From contig JAJYWB010000028.1 of assembly GCA_021791715.1 (NCBI GenBank), positions 1-64,000 on the forward strand: a stretch of DNA of 64,000 bases. Reading direction: 5' to 3'. Shown in pieces: positions 17,220 through 26,164 of this stretch. Each line of letters starts with the position of its first letter. The stretch's first letter is position 1. A program made the translations under genes and the position numbers. The notes beneath the pieces were generated by a model. The model did no database searches. It was not told the origin of the DNA and saw only the letters and a program-made list of their open reading frames with translations. Source of the DNA: Planctomycetota bacterium (GTDB lineage Bacteria > Planctomycetota > Planctomycetia > Isosphaerales > Isosphaeraceae).

Positions 17220-18569
17220 TCATGCGAACAATTCTCGAATCACCTTTCCGGGCGCCTCGACGATTCTCCCCTCGGCGGCTTCGCGCGGATACGAGCGCCG
17301 ATCGGCGTTCAAACCGAGCAGGTGCAGGATCGTCGCGTGAAGATCGCCGAACGTTACGGGATCCTCGGCGACGCCGAACGACCAGGGATCGCTCGATCCG
17401 TACGACAATCCCCCCTTGATCCCCCCTCCCGCTAGCCAACACGTAAACGCGTTCGCGTTATGATCGCGTCCGCGCTCTCCTCGCTGATCGCAAGGCGTGC
17501 GGCCGAACTCGGTCGTCCAGACGACGATCGTATCGTCCAAAAGACCGAGCGCTTTCAAATCGATCAACAAGCCCGCGACGGGCTTATCGACTCGACGAGC
17601 CGTTATACTATACTTTGTTCGAATATCCTCATGCGAATCCCAATTGATCCCGCCTCGCCCGCTCGCCGCTCCGAAGCGAAGCTCGACGAATCGCGCTCCA
17701 CGTTCGATCAGCCGCCGCGCGATCAGGCATTCGCGGCCGAACGTCTCGCTCGCTCGATCGTCGAGTCCGTAAAGCGCCTTCGCAGCCGTCGATTCGCCGG
17801 CGAGGTCGAGGACGCCCGGATCATTCCATGAATTCACATGAATATATTCACTTGTACGATTCCATGTATTCGAGTGTTTCGAATTTTGAAGCGGGCGTTC
17901 GGCCGCGAAACTCTCGCCCGGTTTGAGAGCCGACTCGAGCGCCGATCCCCGTTCATCCGTTAGAACGACATACACCGAGGCGTTTTCGTTCTCGCCCGCC
18001 AAGGCGGACGCGACCCGCGCCCCGAGGCGGGCGAATCCGGGCGAAATCGAACCGGTCGTTTGATTCAAAATCGCGGGTGCGTGTATGTTCGATTCTGTAA
18101 TCATCGAATGAATGAACGCGACGTCGTCGACTCGTCGGGCGAGATGAGGTAAAAGATCGCTCACGTACTTGCCGCATGCGCCGTGAGGCCTGAATCGCCA
18201 GGGGCTCTTCATCACCGACGCTCGAGCGACTCTTAACCCCTCGATCGACCCGCCGGGATCGAACGCTTCGCCGTGACGCTTAATCAACTCGGGTTTGTAA
18301 TCAAACGTATCGCACTGGCTTACACCACCCGACATCATCAAATGAATCACGCGTTTAGCTTGGCCGCGACGAGGGACCGATCGTTCGAGTTCACAAGCAT
18401 GCGAAGCTCTCGCCCTTGCGAACTCGTCCGAACGACACGCGCATTCCGCGAGAGCGAAACCGCCCAACCCCGCCGCCGAACGCAACAGGAACGACCTTCG
18501 ATCAAAGCCTTCGGCGAGCATCGATACGACTCCAGGTTGCGCGCGTTCCGCGAGGGAATAGGGTTTCAA
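17220..18569 (-). CDS. DUF1501 protein, Tat-exported, with internal deletion
   Basis: A 449-residue DUF1501 (sulfatase-like fold) protein with a Tat signal (DRRSFLLRSAAGLGG, residues 23-37). Family landmarks are MMSGGVSQCDTFDYKP, SMITESNIHAP, ECLIARRLIERGARFVEL, WTTEFGRTP and LHATILHLLG. In family members I know, about 60 residues separate the conserved PILNL-type segment from the segment matching DLAGESTAAKALYGLDD. Here that part is replaced by an AT-rich, Asn/Ser-rich stretch (about 17830-17890). This gene has no DUF1549/DUF1553 partner beside it, unlike the usual planctomycete arrangement. An alternative start is MLAEGFDRRS, 16 codons downstream. Confidence 0.85.
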   Translation of the reverse strand: MKPYSLAERAQPGVVSMLAEGFDRRSFLLRSAAGLGGFALAECACRSDEFARARASHACELERSVPRRGQAKRVIHLMMSGGVSQCDTFDYKPELIKRHGEAFDPGGSIEGLRVARASVMKSPWRFRPHGACGKYVSDLLPHLARRVDDVAFIHSMITESNIHAPAILNQTTGSISPGFARLGARVASALAGENENASVYVVLTDERGSALESALKPGESFAAERPLQNSKHSNTWNRTSEYIHVNSWNDPGVLDLAGESTAAKALYGLDDRASETFGRECLIARRLIERGARFVELRFGAASGRGGINWDSHEDIRTKYSITARRVDKPVAGLLIDLKALGLLDDTIVVWTTEFGRTPCDQRGERGRDHNANAFTCWLAGGGIKGGLSYGSSDPWSFGVAEDPVTFGDLHATILHLLGLNADRRSYPREAAEGRIVEAPGKVIRELFA

Positions 18570-18883
18570 GAAACGATCGGGATCGATCGAACCGGTCGGC
18601 CGCGACCAGCGGGCGGATTCGATCGAAAGCGTCGATCGAGTTTAAACGTCGGTCGCGCCGAAAGAAACTCCCGAAGAGGAAACATTCAACCGATCGCTTT
18701 CGATCGCTCGCGCTTGCAGAACGTTCGCCGAAATCGACCTTCGATCGTATCGGTCGTCGGATCGCGTGAAATCAGAAAAAAACTGATCCCTATATCTAAT
18801 TATGTTTTATAGTTAAATATTCTTAAAAACAACAACATTTATGACAGAACATTTTCACATCGAAAGCGCGACGGCCTCGGCCG
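18570..18883. other. Intergenic region between two DUF1501 genes
   Basis: A 314-bp gap between two minus-strand genes. The part nearest the distal gene (about 18780-18840) is AT-rich and could hold the promoter of the 17220-18569 gene or an unstructured terminator of the gene upstream. I see no hairpin with a T-tract and no RNA gene. Confidence 0.45.
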
Positions 18884-20275
18884 TTAAAAGATCGGCAAAA
18901 CCTCGCCTTCGCACGCGGCGAGGGGCCTGCCGAGCGAATCGTGAACGATTGAATCGGCTGGAATTCCGAGCGCGTGGAGGATCGTCGCGTGGATGTCGGC
19001 GGGATCGACGGGGCTTTCGGCGGGCGCCGAGGCGATCTTATCCGATCGTCCCCACACGATCCCGCCGCGAGTTCCTCCACCCGCGAACGCAACCGAATAA
19101 CAAAACGGAAAATGATCACGCCCTTGCGCCCCGTTGATTTTCGGGGTTCTGCCGAACTCGGTCAGCCAGACGACGAGCGTTTGATCGAGCAGGCGACGAT
19201 CGGCCAGATCGTCGAGAAGCGTCGAACTCGCGAGTTCGAGAGGGGGGAGGAGGTTGTCTTTGAGCCTTCGGAAATTATCGCCGTGCGTGTCCCAAACGTC
19301 GCCGGCGCTCCCGTTGAGATCGCCCGATCCCGGATAAATCACGACGATCGGCACGCCGGCCTCGGTCAAGCGGCGAGCCAACAAGGTGGAACGACCGCAA
19401 ATATGATCGCCATAACGAGCGCGCGATTTAGCGGGCTCGCCGTCGACATCGAAAGCGTTTGCGACCGCGGGGTTTAAGAGCAAATCGGCCGCCGACGCGC
19501 GAAACGCGTCGAGCGACCCCGATTCGCGTTTCCAAGCCTCGTCCTCGCACCGACCGAGCAGCTCGAATCGTCGACGCATCCGCGCGGGATCGACGTCGAC
19601 GGGAAGCGCCAGATCGGCGATTCCGGCGTTGGGAGAAACCCCCGCGTACTTTCGCGAGGCTTTGGGCGCCACGATGAAAGGTTCGTACCGAGCCCCTAAA
19701 AATCCCGCGAATTGACCGTTCAAGATGCCGCGATCGGCGAGCGGATGCGGCGAAGCGACAAACCTGGGAAAGCCCTGGGGCGCCGAACGGAAGCGGGCGA
19801 CCGTCGACCCCAGACACGGATGATCGTTGCGCGACGGAGCGATCGGTTCGTCGTTGGCGATTTCAACCGCGGGTCGACGCCCCGTCAGGCTCCAATACGC
19901 CGCGTTCCTGTGACCCGCGGCCTGATGGTGCACCGAACGCACCACCGCGAGCCGTTTCGATTGTTTGGCGAACTCCGGCACGAACTCGCCGAAAAAGACT
20001 CCCGGCACGGCGGTTGGAATCGGTTTATACGACCCGCGAACGTCGCCGGGCGCTTCGGGCTTGGGGTCGAACGTTTCGAGCTGACTCATCCCGCCCCAAC
20101 AAAAGAAAACGATGCACGACTTGGCGCGACCGAACCCCGGCGAGGTCGCGCGCGACACGCTCCCCCGCGCCCGAGCCGCGAGATACCCCCCCAGACCGAG
20201 GCCGAGCGACCCCAACCCGAGCTTGATCGACCGACGACGCGTCACAATTTGATCTATCATGATGTGATTGTCCAT
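18884..20275 (-). CDS. DUF1501 protein, Tat-exported
   Basis: A 463-residue DUF1501 protein with a Tat-type leader (TRRRSIKLGLGSLGLGLGG). Landmarks include FFCWGGMSQLETFDPKP, VRSVHHQAAGHRNAAYWSL, YGDHICGRSTLLARRLTEAG, VWLTEFGRTPKINGAQGRDH and ADIHATILHALGI. Planctomycetes encode many of these exported proteins, usually next to DUF1549/DUF1553 cytochromes, and their biochemical role is not established. The ATG at 20275 has a GGAG about 8 nt upstream. It is distinct from the DUF1501 at 17220 in its central region, so the two are separate paralogues and not a recent tandem duplication. Confidence 0.9.
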   Translation of the reverse strand: MDNHIMIDQIVTRRRSIKLGLGSLGLGLGGYLAARARGSVSRATSPGFGRAKSCIVFFCWGGMSQLETFDPKPEAPGDVRGSYKPIPTAVPGVFFGEFVPEFAKQSKRLAVVRSVHHQAAGHRNAAYWSLTGRRPAVEIANDEPIAPSRNDHPCLGSTVARFRSAPQGFPRFVASPHPLADRGILNGQFAGFLGARYEPFIVAPKASRKYAGVSPNAGIADLALPVDVDPARMRRRFELLGRCEDEAWKRESGSLDAFRASAADLLLNPAVANAFDVDGEPAKSRARYGDHICGRSTLLARRLTEAGVPIVVIYPGSGDLNGSAGDVWDTHGDNFRRLKDNLLPPLELASSTLLDDLADRRLLDQTLVVWLTEFGRTPKINGAQGRDHFPFCYSVAFAGGGTRGGIVWGRSDKIASAPAESPVDPADIHATILHALGIPADSIVHDSLGRPLAACEGEVLPIF

Positions 20276-20382
20276 CGATCACTCCGCGGCTTCTCAGGCG
20301 GGAATTTCGAGGCGGGGGACGAAGTCGAAAACGAAGAAGGACGCGGCCGTTGAATCAATCAACTAAACACAAACTCAAACAT

Positions 20383-20730
20383 TCACAAATATTCTTGTCG
20401 ATTGGGATGAAAAACGTCGAAAGCGACCGCGGGCCCGCCGACCGCGATCACCGAATGTTCGACGCCCCCCGGGATCCGCCAGCCGTCGCCGGGTTCGAGC
20501 GTCTTCACAACCTCGCCGATCTGGAATTCAAGCCGTCCTGAAACGAGAACCCCCATTTGCTCGTGCGGGTGCGAATGCTTTTCAACCCGCGCTTCGGGCT
20601 TAAACGTAACGACCGAAATCGTCATCGATTCGCCGCCGAACGCGCGGATTGAAACCCCGGGAAAAAGCTCGCGTTTCGCTCCCGATTCCTTGTCCACAAA
20701 ATACGAGGGAGACTCGTTCGGTTCGTTCAT
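20383..20730 (-). CDS. Cupin-domain protein
   Basis: A 115-residue single-cupin protein starting MNEPNES. Cupin motif 1 is visible as HSHPHEQMGVLVSGRLEFQ and motif 2 as PGDGWRIPGGVEHSV, giving the His-His-Glu-His set for a metal ion. Small cupins of this form are often sugar isomerases or metal-dependent lyases, but no substrate can be named. The start overlaps the stop of the cytochrome-domain gene upstream by 4 bp (ATGA at 20727-20730), so it is the second gene of a coupled pair. Confidence 0.85.
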   Translation of the reverse strand: MNEPNESPSYFVDKESGAKRELFPGVSIRAFGGESMTISVVTFKPEARVEKHSHPHEQMGVLVSGRLEFQIGEVVKTLEPGDGWRIPGGVEHSVIAVGGPAVAFDVFHPNRQEYL

Positions 20731-22205
20731 CGCGCTTGCCCGTAATGACCGACGACCCACTGTTCCCAAGCGTTCAAAAATTGTTCACGACTGGAATTAA
20801 AAACGACTCCGATCCCGTCGTCGAGTTTTTCTTGCCCTTCCAGCATGCCGCGAACAAACCGAGGATACTGCGAAGGGAACGCCGACGCCAGCCATTCGAT
20901 CAGGCTGAAGCCGATCGCTCGAACTTTATCGTCTTCGGTTTGGCCGCCGAGCGCGTCGTTCACCTTGCTGATCCAGCCGAGCTGCTGTTGCTCGACCGTC
21001 ACGACGCGTAATCGACGATAATACGGGCTTCTGGGTTCAAGCTTGGAACCGAGAAACGCCCCCAAACCGAGGCTCAACCACCGCGGCGGCTTGCCCGCCT
21101 GATTCGTCGCCGCGAACGCGAGCTGCTCGGTCAAAAGCGCCGAAAGCGTCCGCTCGGGTCCGCCGCCAAGTTCGCTCTTCTTTCTCGAGCGCTTCTCGGT
21201 CCGCTCCGCGACGAAATCGTCGCGTCCCGCCAAAGGATCGACGGCCGCCACATACGGCGATTCAACCCCGAGATTCGCGTCGGCCTGAACGCCGTCGTCG
21301 ATCTCGCGATTCTCGATCGTTCGAACGAACTCGACATATCCAATCCGATCTCTAAACACATACAAGCCGATCTTTTCAGGAAATTCGAGCGCCGGCTTGC
21401 CGGGACGCGAAAGCATCATTTTCAGTAAATTATATTCTTTTTCCATATCCTTCAGAACCTGTTTGGAGCGCGATTCGGAAAGGTTGGAGAGAAGCAGAAA
21501 ATGATCGCCGGGGGTCGTCTCGGGTTTTGTTTGAATGTTCGCCTTTTTCCACCGATCGATCCCCGCCTTGATCGATTTTTGATCGCGTTCGGCGGGAGTC
21601 AGCTTGGAAAGCGCCGCCACGCGGAGCGATTCGGGGGTCGCGGCGATCTTGGAAAGCATCGCCATGGGATCGGCGCCGGAATCGAGAATCGCTCCCGCTT
21701 TCACCCATTCCTCGATCTTGGCGATCGTCGCCGCGGCGAGGTTGTTGTTGTTCCCCGGCGGCATCTTGGGAGGCTCCTCGCCTTTAATATGAAGAACAAG
21801 CGGGCTCTCGTCGGGTTTTCCCGGAATCAACACCTTGCCGGCTTTTGAACCTTTTATCAATTTATCGAACGACGACATGTCGAAATCGCCGCGATGCTTC
21901 TCGGCGTTGTGGCACGCCATGCAATTCGCGACCAGAACGGGAGCGATATCTCTGGTGAATTTGAGCGACGAATCGTCGGCGGTCGCGGCGGCGGGTGCGG
22001 GTTTGGACGCCTCCGCGGGAGCGGCCGAGGCCGCGGGTTTGGCGGGGGTCGCTTTCTTCTTGCCGCGCGTCTTCTTCTTGGCGATCGATCCCTTCGTCGG
22101 TTCTTGGCGAGCCGACGTGTCGCGCGTCGTCACAGCGACCGCTAGCAGCGCGATCAGGCTCAATCCCACCACAGTCAACCGGGTTACACGGGCGCGGCCG
22201 ATCAT
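20727..22205 (-). CDS. Exported protein with Planctomycete cytochrome c domain and degenerate peptidase-like C-terminus
   Basis: A 492-residue protein. A signal or anchor helix (TRLTVVGLSLIALLAVAV) leads to a Lys/Ala/Pro-rich linker, then a c-type cytochrome domain with heme motif CMACH and the distal region EEPPKMPPGNNN (possible axial Met). The last about 200 residues resemble the DUF1570/peptidase-MA helical fold (SALLTEQLAFAAT, PPRWLSLGLGAFLGSKL). The His-Glu-x-x-His zinc site expected there is missing, so a catalytic role is unlikely. The ATG at 22205 was chosen for a GAGG Shine-Dalgarno 8-9 nt upstream; the longer frame to 22388 is not supported. Translationally coupled to the cupin gene. 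Confidence 0.78.
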   Translation of the reverse strand: MIGRARVTRLTVVGLSLIALLAVAVTTRDTSARQEPTKGSIAKKKTRGKKKATPAKPAASAAPAEASKPAPAAATADDSSLKFTRDIAPVLVANCMACHNAEKHRGDFDMSSFDKLIKGSKAGKVLIPGKPDESPLVLHIKGEEPPKMPPGNNNNLAAATIAKIEEWVKAGAILDSGADPMAMLSKIAATPESLRVAALSKLTPAERDQKSIKAGIDRWKKANIQTKPETTPGDHFLLLSNLSESRSKQVLKDMEKEYNLLKMMLSRPGKPALEFPEKIGLYVFRDRIGYVEFVRTIENREIDDGVQADANLGVESPYVAAVDPLAGRDDFVAERTEKRSRKKSELGGGPERTLSALLTEQLAFAATNQAGKPPRWLSLGLGAFLGSKLEPRSPYYRRLRVVTVEQQQLGWISKVNDALGGQTEDDKVRAIGFSLIEWLASAFPSQYPRFVRGMLEGQEKLDDGIGVVFNSSREQFLNAWEQWVVGHYGQAR

Positions 22206-22476
22206 CGTCTCGTCCTCATAATTCCTGATACCGCCGAGGGAATGGATGATTTCATTATCGAGCGCCGCGAACGTGTTTGCAACCCTCCGCGATCGTATTC
22301 GCTCGCCGAAAATCGCCCCCTCGCACCCTCGACACGATGTCACACCTTTGTTACGCGAATTCGAGTCGATTGGGACGGACCGATCCAACCGATCAAAGTT
22401 CCCTCGTAAGATTCATCCCCAAAGCGACGCGTCTTCACTCAACCCATAATTATTACAGAGATTTAATGGCTTGTGA

Positions 22477-23946
22477 TTATTTGACGACAAACGGTATCTC
22501 GGTCGAAGCGTCGGTTTCGCCGATCAAGTCGACCTGGGAAACTTTCAGTCGATAACGCCCGGCGGCGAGCGATTCGGGGAGCGAGACGCGGAAGTTAACG
22601 TAATAATCGCGTCTTTTACTGCGACATATATCTTCAACATACCCCATGTCTTCGCTCCAGACGGGATCGTTCGAGCCTTCACCCAAGATTTCGACCCGAG
22701 ACGCGATCCTCGAACGAAAACCGTCCGAATCGGTCTGATACGCGATCCCCTCGGGTTCACAATAAACAAGAACGTCTTGACCAGCTTTGAAAACGGTCGA
22801 CGACGACGGAGCGTAGACGCCGAACCCGCCGATCTTCTCGCAAAATTGCGCCGTTCGGAGCCGAAACCGAACGTCTTTCGCCGCCGATTCGACCGCCTCG
22901 TCGCGATTCCCCGACCCCTCGCTCAAACCTTGACGAGAATCGACCGCGATCGATCGAGCCGAAGGCGCCGACGCGGTTTTGATTAACTCGGACAACCGAT
23001 CGAAACGATCGTTCACGCTCTTGGAGCGACCGTCGAGATCGGCCGCCAACCGGTCGATCAGCTCGGAGCGAGCCCCCCAACGCTCGGGATCTCTCTTCGC
23101 TTGTTCATGTGCATAAGTTTGCAATTTTTTAATAAGTTCGGCGCCCGATTCGGTCGATTTGGCGACGACCGAACTTCGCTTCATGGGAGAATCGTCGTCG
23201 GCTTTAGGATCAGAAATCGTTTTGGGGCGCCGATTTGTCTCGGTATCGGATGAAGCCGATTCGAGCGAAGGAGGCTCGGCGAACGCGAGCGAATGTTGAT
23301 CCATAACGGCCGATGCCGATTGATCCGCATTCGCAGCGACAGGTTTTTGAGCGGTTTGAACCGAACGATTTTGTTCTTCTCTCGTCGACGCCGATTTTTG
23401 AGCCTCGCTCGACGTCGAGGGCTTGGCGTTATCCGCCAAATTCATTGGGTTGTCGATCTTTGGTTGGATGTTCTTCGGATCGACGCTCGATGTTTCGCCG
23501 TTTTTGGGATGAATGCTCGAAACCTTGTTCTTCGCAAGTTTACCGATCGACGGATTCCTGTTAGCGGTCGGATTCGACCCCGTATTAGAAGGCTGCGCGA
23601 CGGGGAGGGGGGGGAGGTCGTCGATCCGATACGCCGAGGGGTTCACGCGTTCGACGGGCATGTCTTCGAGTCGTACCGATGCGCCGTCGGTGAGGTTATC
23701 GGGATCGATTGGAGCGTTATTCGGTTTAAGGTCTGGAAAAAAACGGCTGTCCTCTCCCGCGGGGCTGGGATGATTGAGAACGTAAGACGCGGGATACGAA
23801 TGAGGAGGCTCGTCGGGGGCGCCGCCTCGAGCGTGATCGTTCGCCCGCGTCCCGTTTTCGTCAAACGCGGCGCAACCGCCGATCGACGCGCCGAGGGACA
23901 AAACGAGCAAACCTAGCGACCAAAACGAACGTCTCTCGAACGACAT
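22477..23946 (-). CDS. Lipoprotein of unknown function with Ig-like C-terminus
   Basis: A 489-residue protein with a lipoprotein signal: basic start MSFERRSFW, a hydrophobic run and lipobox SIGGC (Cys near residue 25). A long low-complexity Ser/Asn/Lys/Pro-rich central region (about 90-290) is likely disordered. It is followed by a short coiled-coil segment and a C-terminal beta-sandwich of about 150 residues (FCEKIGGFGVYAPSSSTVFKAGQDVLVYCEPEG, split here as the start of the domain, then NFRVSLPESLAAGRYRL). It is probably anchored in the outer membrane or inner envelope. No family is recognised. The extended frame upstream runs through a dispersed short repeat at 24040-24066 and is not coding. 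Confidence 0.75.
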   Translation of the reverse strand: MSFERRSFWSLGLLVLSLGASIGGCAAFDENGTRANDHARGGAPDEPPHSYPASYVLNHPSPAGEDSRFFPDLKPNNAPIDPDNLTDGASVRLEDMPVERVNPSAYRIDDLPPLPVAQPSNTGSNPTANRNPSIGKLAKNKVSSIHPKNGETSSVDPKNIQPKIDNPMNLADNAKPSTSSEAQKSASTREEQNRSVQTAQKPVAANADQSASAVMDQHSLAFAEPPSLESASSDTETNRRPKTISDPKADDDSPMKRSSVVAKSTESGAELIKKLQTYAHEQAKRDPERWGARSELIDRLAADLDGRSKSVNDRFDRLSELIKTASAPSARSIAVDSRQGLSEGSGNRDEAVESAAKDVRFRLRTAQFCEKIGGFGVYAPSSSTVFKAGQDVLVYCEPEGIAYQTDSDGFRSRIASRVEILGEGSNDPVWSEDMGYVEDICRSKRRDYYVNFRVSLPESLAAGRYRLKVSQVDLIGETDASTEIPFVVK

Positions 23947-24039
23947 GAGGCGTTCCTCGCCCTCGACGACAACCGAACCGATCGTCGCACGGAAATGACC
24001 GGAAGAGAAGGGAAATCCGAACGGGTTGATAACCGATCG

Positions 24040-24068
24040 TCGAGGTTTCGACAAGCTCAGTCGGTTCA
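24040..24068. repeat. Short dispersed repeat with GGTTTCGACAAGCTCAG core
   Basis: The segment contains GGTTTCGACAAGCTCAG, a short motif known as a dispersed repeat in many bacterial genomes. It sits just upstream of the lipoprotein gene. A related inverted form (CCGAGCTTGTCGAATCG) occurs near 47209 in the U32 promoter region. Confidence 0.4.
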
Positions 24069-24283
24069 CGGTTTGCCGTCATAACTCTCAAAGACGATCG
24101 ACACATTAGGCGTCTCCTCCCGGCGTAATCGGGGTTTACGCGAACGGCGCACTCGGCGAAACACCGATCGACAGGGCGAGAGGAAAAGCCGACGCGGGCC
24201 GATCCGGCGCGGATGAAAATCATGACACCGACACAAATTCATGATTGATAAATTTTATGGAATAATAACTTGAACCCTACTCC

Positions 24284-24448
24284 GATCGCCCGGCGCGGAG
24301 TGAAACTCCCGGCGAGGGAGACGATCCCGCAAGGCCGATGAATCCTTCTTCGGCCTCGCGGAAAACGTCCCCGCTCGCTTGATCAAACATGCGAATTGTC
24401 AAAGAACGTCACGGCCCGACCTCGCAAGTCGCCCGGGCTTTTGCTTTT
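24284..24448 (+). ncRNA. Possible structured RNA ending in a terminator-like hairpin
   Basis: A non-coding stretch with nested inverted repeats. GATCG (24284) pairs with CGATC (24322) around a small GGAGT/ACTCC hairpin. A strong hairpin at 24327-24361 has arms CCGCAAGGCCGA and TCGGCCTCGCGG (11 pairs, one A-C mismatch). A final hairpin, GCCCGAC with GT..CGGGC at 24414-24438, is followed by TTTTGCTTTT. The order and the T-rich tail suggest a short transcript or a leader with a terminator on the plus strand. I do not recognise an RNA family and no promoter is obvious. Confidence 0.35.
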
Positions 24449-24660
24449 CACCGATTCGACCTGAAAGATCGGCCGTTATCGGAAAGTGATGAAAATTAAC
24501 GGATACTGATTCTATTATTCACTTTGACGAATGAGCGTTTCGAGCGCGATCGGACCGGATTGAAAGCCGTTCGCGACGGCCGAAAAATTGGCGTTCGCCT
24601 CACCTTCGGGAGTCGACGCTGTTTGTGAGTGCGATCCCGTCCGGGTGAGCAAACTTGTCT

Positions 24661-24933
24661 GGGAGGGCGAACCTCCTGGTGAGCCGTTTCCGTAAATATT
24701 GGATTGTTTCAAGTGCGAACACGTTTGGGAGGGCGAACCTCCTGGTGAGCCTCTTTTCATATGTAATAGATAACAATCAAATGGATCGTCGATCCATCAA
24801 ATGTAACGCCAAACCGTTCATCGTGGGGGCGAACCTCGTGATGATCCTCTGTTCAAACACCGTCGACTCGACCGTTTTCGGATTCCGAAATCGCGAACAT
24901 AATAATGCGGCTCACGGGGAGGTTCGCCCTCAC
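24661..24933. repeat. Second cluster of the 25-bp GGGAGGGCGAACCTCC repeat
   Basis: Plus-strand copies at 24661-24685 and 24727-24751 are identical to each other and differ from the 163-187 copy by one base. A degenerate plus copy lies at 24823-24847 and an inverted copy at 24909-24933. Together with the cluster at window start they form a dispersed, orientation-mixed family placed in gene-free gaps. The rest of 24070-25043 shows no coding potential. Confidence 0.8.
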
Positions 24934-25043
24934 AGATTCTGAATCATCGTCTCAGATTCGGATTCGTATTTAAAATCCTGATGATATGCGGGTAATATCA
25001 CGACTCAAATCAGTCGGATGCGCCGATTTCTTTCCTCACGTTT

Positions 25044-26015
25044 TTAATTCAGGTCGTCGAGATCGAGCCGGCCGCGGCGTTTGAGATCCAAAAAGTGCTC
25101 GTACGTTAATCGGATTCCCTCGGCGAGCGGGGTTCGGGGGAGCGGGCCGAATTGGGCTTCGAGGCGCGAATCGTCGAGATCGTAAGCGATCGGCAGTTGG
25201 CGGTCGCCGTGGGTGACGAGCTTCGCGGCTTCGGGGGCGATCTCGATCAGCGCGGCGACGAACTCCTCGATCGAAACAACCGATCCGCGCATGTTGAACG
25301 AATCGGCGTCATGATATGGCGATTTGAGGCAAATGAGGAACGCGTCGGCGACGTCGCGGACGAATTGGAGGTCTTGCGACCCGCCGTAGCTGATGTGATA
25401 CGGCCTTCCCGCGGCGACGGCTTTGATCGCCTTGGTGGGCTCGCTGGTGACGCCGAAATCGCGGCCGACGCCGTAAACCGTCCACGGCCTGAGGCCGACG
25501 CTCGGAATTCGCTGATCGAGAAAATAGACGCGGGCGTTGAGTTCGTTGCAAACCTTAAACGCGCCGTAATGTGTGAGCGGTGCAAGGCGTACGTGATCGC
25601 CGATCGGTCCCGATCCCGGTTCGGCGGGCCCGTGCGCCGCGGCCGAACTCGCGTAGACGACGCGTTCGATTTGTCCTTGAAGCGCCGCCGCGGTCTCGAA
25701 CACCGCGAGCGTTCCCAAAACGTTCACACGCGCTCCTAATAATGGATTCGATCGACATGTGGGGACTTGCAAACCGGCGAGATGAAGAACGTGCGTCGCC
25801 TCGATCGACCGCGCCGACGCGAGCAACCGATCGCGATCGGCGACGTCTCCCTCGATAAAGCGAACGCGTTTCAGGCTCGAATCGTCGAGCAGCATCGACA
25901 CGCGTTTGAGGTCTTCCTTGAGGTCGTAGATCCAGACGTCTTGTCCCGATTCGACGACTCGAGCGGCGACCCACGCGCCGAGGCAGCCGTATCCTCCCGT
26001 CATAAGCAAACGCAC
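25044..26015 (-). CDS. NAD-dependent epimerase/dehydratase (extended SDR)
   Basis: A 323-residue extended short-chain dehydrogenase. The N-terminal NAD-binding glycine motif is GGYGCLG (residues 7-13). FIEGDVADRD gives the adenine-binding Asp-Val pair. YASSAAAHGP is the active-site strand with Ser, and YGAFK is the Tyr-x-x-x-Lys catalytic pair. GLRPWTVYGVGRD is typical of nucleotide-sugar epimerases such as GalE-like enzymes. Length is usual for the family. The substrate is unknown and no sugar-synthesis genes lie adjacent. A terminator separates it from the upstream floA operon. Confidence 0.88.
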   Translation of the reverse strand: MRLLMTGGYGCLGAWVAARVVESGQDVWIYDLKEDLKRVSMLLDDSSLKRVRFIEGDVADRDRLLASARSIEATHVLHLAGLQVPTCRSNPLLGARVNVLGTLAVFETAAALQGQIERVVYASSAAAHGPAEPGSGPIGDHVRLAPLTHYGAFKVCNELNARVYFLDQRIPSVGLRPWTVYGVGRDFGVTSEPTKAIKAVAAGRPYHISYGGSQDLQFVRDVADAFLICLKSPYHDADSFNMRGSVVSIEEFVAALIEIAPEAAKLVTHGDRQLPIAYDLDDSRLEAQFGPLPRTPLAEGIRLTYEHFLDLKRRGRLDLDDLN

Positions 26016-26036
26016 GCGGTGTTCTCCCCGCGAGCG

Positions 26037-26059
26037 AAAACCCCCGGAGTTTCAGGGGG
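26037..26059 (-). terminator. Rho-independent terminator of the nfeD-floA operon
   Basis: On the minus strand a CCCCC/GGGGG stem with a 9-nt loop (26041-26059) is followed directly by TTTT (26037-26040). It lies about 100 bp past the stop at 26165 and before the start of the epimerase gene, so it fits the end of the three-gene operon. Confidence 0.65.
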
Positions 26060-26164
26060 TCGATCGCTCGGCGAACCGTCGGTTATCGAAAAGTTCGAGG
26101 TCGTTTGGAAGGCGTCGATCGATCAAGATCGGCTGATCGGGATCGATCGATAACGAGTTTATAA

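Noticed and set aside
24515-24760. 81-codon minus-strand frame with Gly-Ser-Pro-Gly-Gly repeats
   Set aside because: Its sequence is the translation of the dispersed 25-bp repeat.
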